From G942493375 sp942493375 (GTDB lineage: Bacteria > Armatimonadota > UBA5829), in assembly GCA_942493375.1 (NCBI GenBank), contig OW818698.1:1-64000 (forward strand): DNA of 64,000 nucleotides. The letters run 5' to 3'. Of this stretch, positions 63,167 through 64,000 are shown piece by piece; the stretch's first letter is position 1, and the number at the start of each line of letters is the position of its first letter. The position numbers and the translations under genes are program-made. The notes below the pieces were generated by a model. The model had not been told where the DNA came from. It saw only the letters and a program-made list of their open reading frames with translations, and made no database searches.

Positions 63167-64000
63167 ATGAAAAAGACTGTAGTTTTTTTATTCATGACAG
63201 CTTTAATCGCTACTGCTATCATTCCAGCTCAGCTAGTAAAAGCTGCTGAACTCAAAGGCACTATCAGTTTATCAGGTGCCTGGGCAATCTATCCTCTTGC
63301 AGTAAAATGGGGAGAAGCATTCCAGAAACTCCACCCAAAGGTTACGATGAACATATCAGCCGGTGGAGCTGGTAAGGGTATGACTGATGCATTGTCCGGT
63401 GCTGTGGATATCGGAATGGTCTCCAGGGAAGTTGATAAAGCTGAGAAAGCAAAAGGCGCTTATCCTGTTTTCATCGCAAAAGACGGCGTTTTTCCTACTG
63501 TCAGCGCCAAGAATCCAGCTGTCAAGAGTGTTTTGGCTAAGGGCATATCAAAAGCAATCTTTATTGATCTTTATATCAATGCAAAACCACTCACCTGGAA
63601 AAAAGTAGCTGGAGGACCTTCAGCACCGGTTCACACATACACACGTTCAGATGCCTGCGGCGCTGCTTCAGCCTGGGCTGCAACTCTGGGCAAATTCAAA
63701 CAGGACCAGCTAAAAGGCGTCGGAGTATACGGCGATCCTGGACTGCTTGAAGCTGTCAGGCGCGATGCACTCGGAATGGGTTACAACAACCTCAGCTATG
63801 TATTCAAAGGTGAGAAAGTTACTCCCGGCATAAAAATCGCTCCGATAGATGCTAACAACAACGGCAAAGTCGATCCCAGCGAAAGAATAGACACCCGTGC
63901 AAAGGCATATGCAGGGATATCATCCGGAAGCTATCCTGGTTCAAGACGTGAGTTCTTTGTAACCAAAGGAAAAACAAAAGGCCTCGCTGCTAAATTCATT
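63167..64000 (+). CDS. PstS-like phosphate ABC transporter substrate-binding protein, 3' end beyond right edge
   Basis: The first 278 residues of an exported periplasmic binding protein. A signal peptide (about 1-27, ending VKAAE) is followed by the PstS-type fold start GTISLSGAWAIYPLAVKWGEAFQKLHPKVTMNISAGGAGKGMTDALSGAVDIGMVSREV. Then come FIDLYINAKPLTWKKV and the anion-binding-type loop TRSDACGAASAWAATLG. Residues near 245-262 (NNNGKVDPSERIDT) are EF-hand-like in spacing. Phosphate binding is the best guess, though related proteins bind molybdate or tungstate. Ribosome site GAGGAG, ATG at 63167. Confidence 0.85.
   Translation, partial: MKKTVVFLFMTALIATAIIPAQLVKAAELKGTISLSGAWAIYPLAVKWGEAFQKLHPKVTMNISAGGAGKGMTDALSGAVDIGMVSREVDKAEKAKGAYPVFIAKDGVFPTVSAKNPAVKSVLAKGISKAIFIDLYINAKPLTWKKVAGGPSAPVHTYTRSDACGAASAWAATLGKFKQDQLKGVGVYGDPGLLEAVRRDALGMGYNNLSYVFKGEKVTPGIKIAPIDANNNGKVDPSERIDTRAKAYAGISSGSYPGSRREFFVTKGKTKGLAAKFI

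Noticed and set aside
1..64000. tRNA, rRNA or prophage genes
   Set aside because: No cloverleaf, rRNA-like or phage structural sequence was recognised by eye; a tRNAscan or Infernal run would be decisive.

Overview
The window is bacterial chromosome of moderate GC content with densely packed genes, frequent TTG/GTG starts and clear Shine-Dalgarno sites. It contains housekeeping genes, a large flagellar export/motor operon and a set of secreted carbohydrate-active proteins. Three DUF4838 proteins, a GH95-like enzyme, a lipoprotein serpin, a Firmicutes-like flagellar gene order (flbD-motA-motB-fliL, flhF-flhG-fliA) and dispersed palindromic repeats would suit an environmental, saccharolytic, motile bacterium such as a member of Armatimonadota or a related lineage. 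The phylum is an inference; no rRNA or marker tree is available.

Region 1 (1-5.5 kb, minus strand): hrcA - N-acetylmuramoyl-L-alanine amidase - GerMN protein - murI (cut by the left edge), a heat-shock-repressor/cell-wall operon with a TTGACA-17-TAGTAT promoter. A complete IS256-family element (4001-5454) with 9-bp target duplications sits 8 bp upstream of that promoter's -35 box. Region 2 (5.5-20.4 kb): a GH95-like glycosidase with altered catalytic residues, hisF-hisI, a transglutaminase-like protein, a GAF/PAS sensor kinase behind a near-consensus sigma-70 promoter, a lipoprotein with five tandem Ig-like repeats, tag, a DUF4838 protein, a DUF4870 protein and a LeuA/CimA-type synthase.

Region 3 (20.7-44.05 kb, plus strand): one long flagellar cluster, flgB-flgC-fliE-fliF-fliG-fliH-fliI-fliJ-lytic transglycosylase-fliK-flgD-TIGR02530-flgE-flbD-motA-motB-fliL-fliN-fliO-fliP-fliQ-fliR-flhB-flhA-flhF-flhG-small membrane protein-fliA, closed by a terminator after fliA. 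A perfect sigma-54 consensus (TGGCAC-N5-TTGCT) precedes flgB. No fliM is present, but FliN carries a FliM-like CheY-binding N-terminal peptide. A series of four hairpins lies in front of flgE.

Region 4 (44.1-64 kb): an unknown protein, two further DUF4838 proteins, an AI-2E family exporter, a glycosylasparaginase-like Ntn hydrolase, a secreted beta-propeller glycosidase-like protein, a 1448-residue secreted glycosidase-like protein, an inhibitory-type serpin lipoprotein, two tandem paralogous membrane-anchored proteins, and a PstS-like binding protein running off the right edge. The secreted proteins look like a glycan/glycoprotein degradation set.

Two families of dispersed inverted repeats recur between genes: a GTCATCCTGA family (5478, 44831, 47651, 53978) and a nested-stem CCCGCATTATT family (11304, 31768, 31911, 47465). 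I saw no rRNA, tRNA, CRISPR array or prophage.
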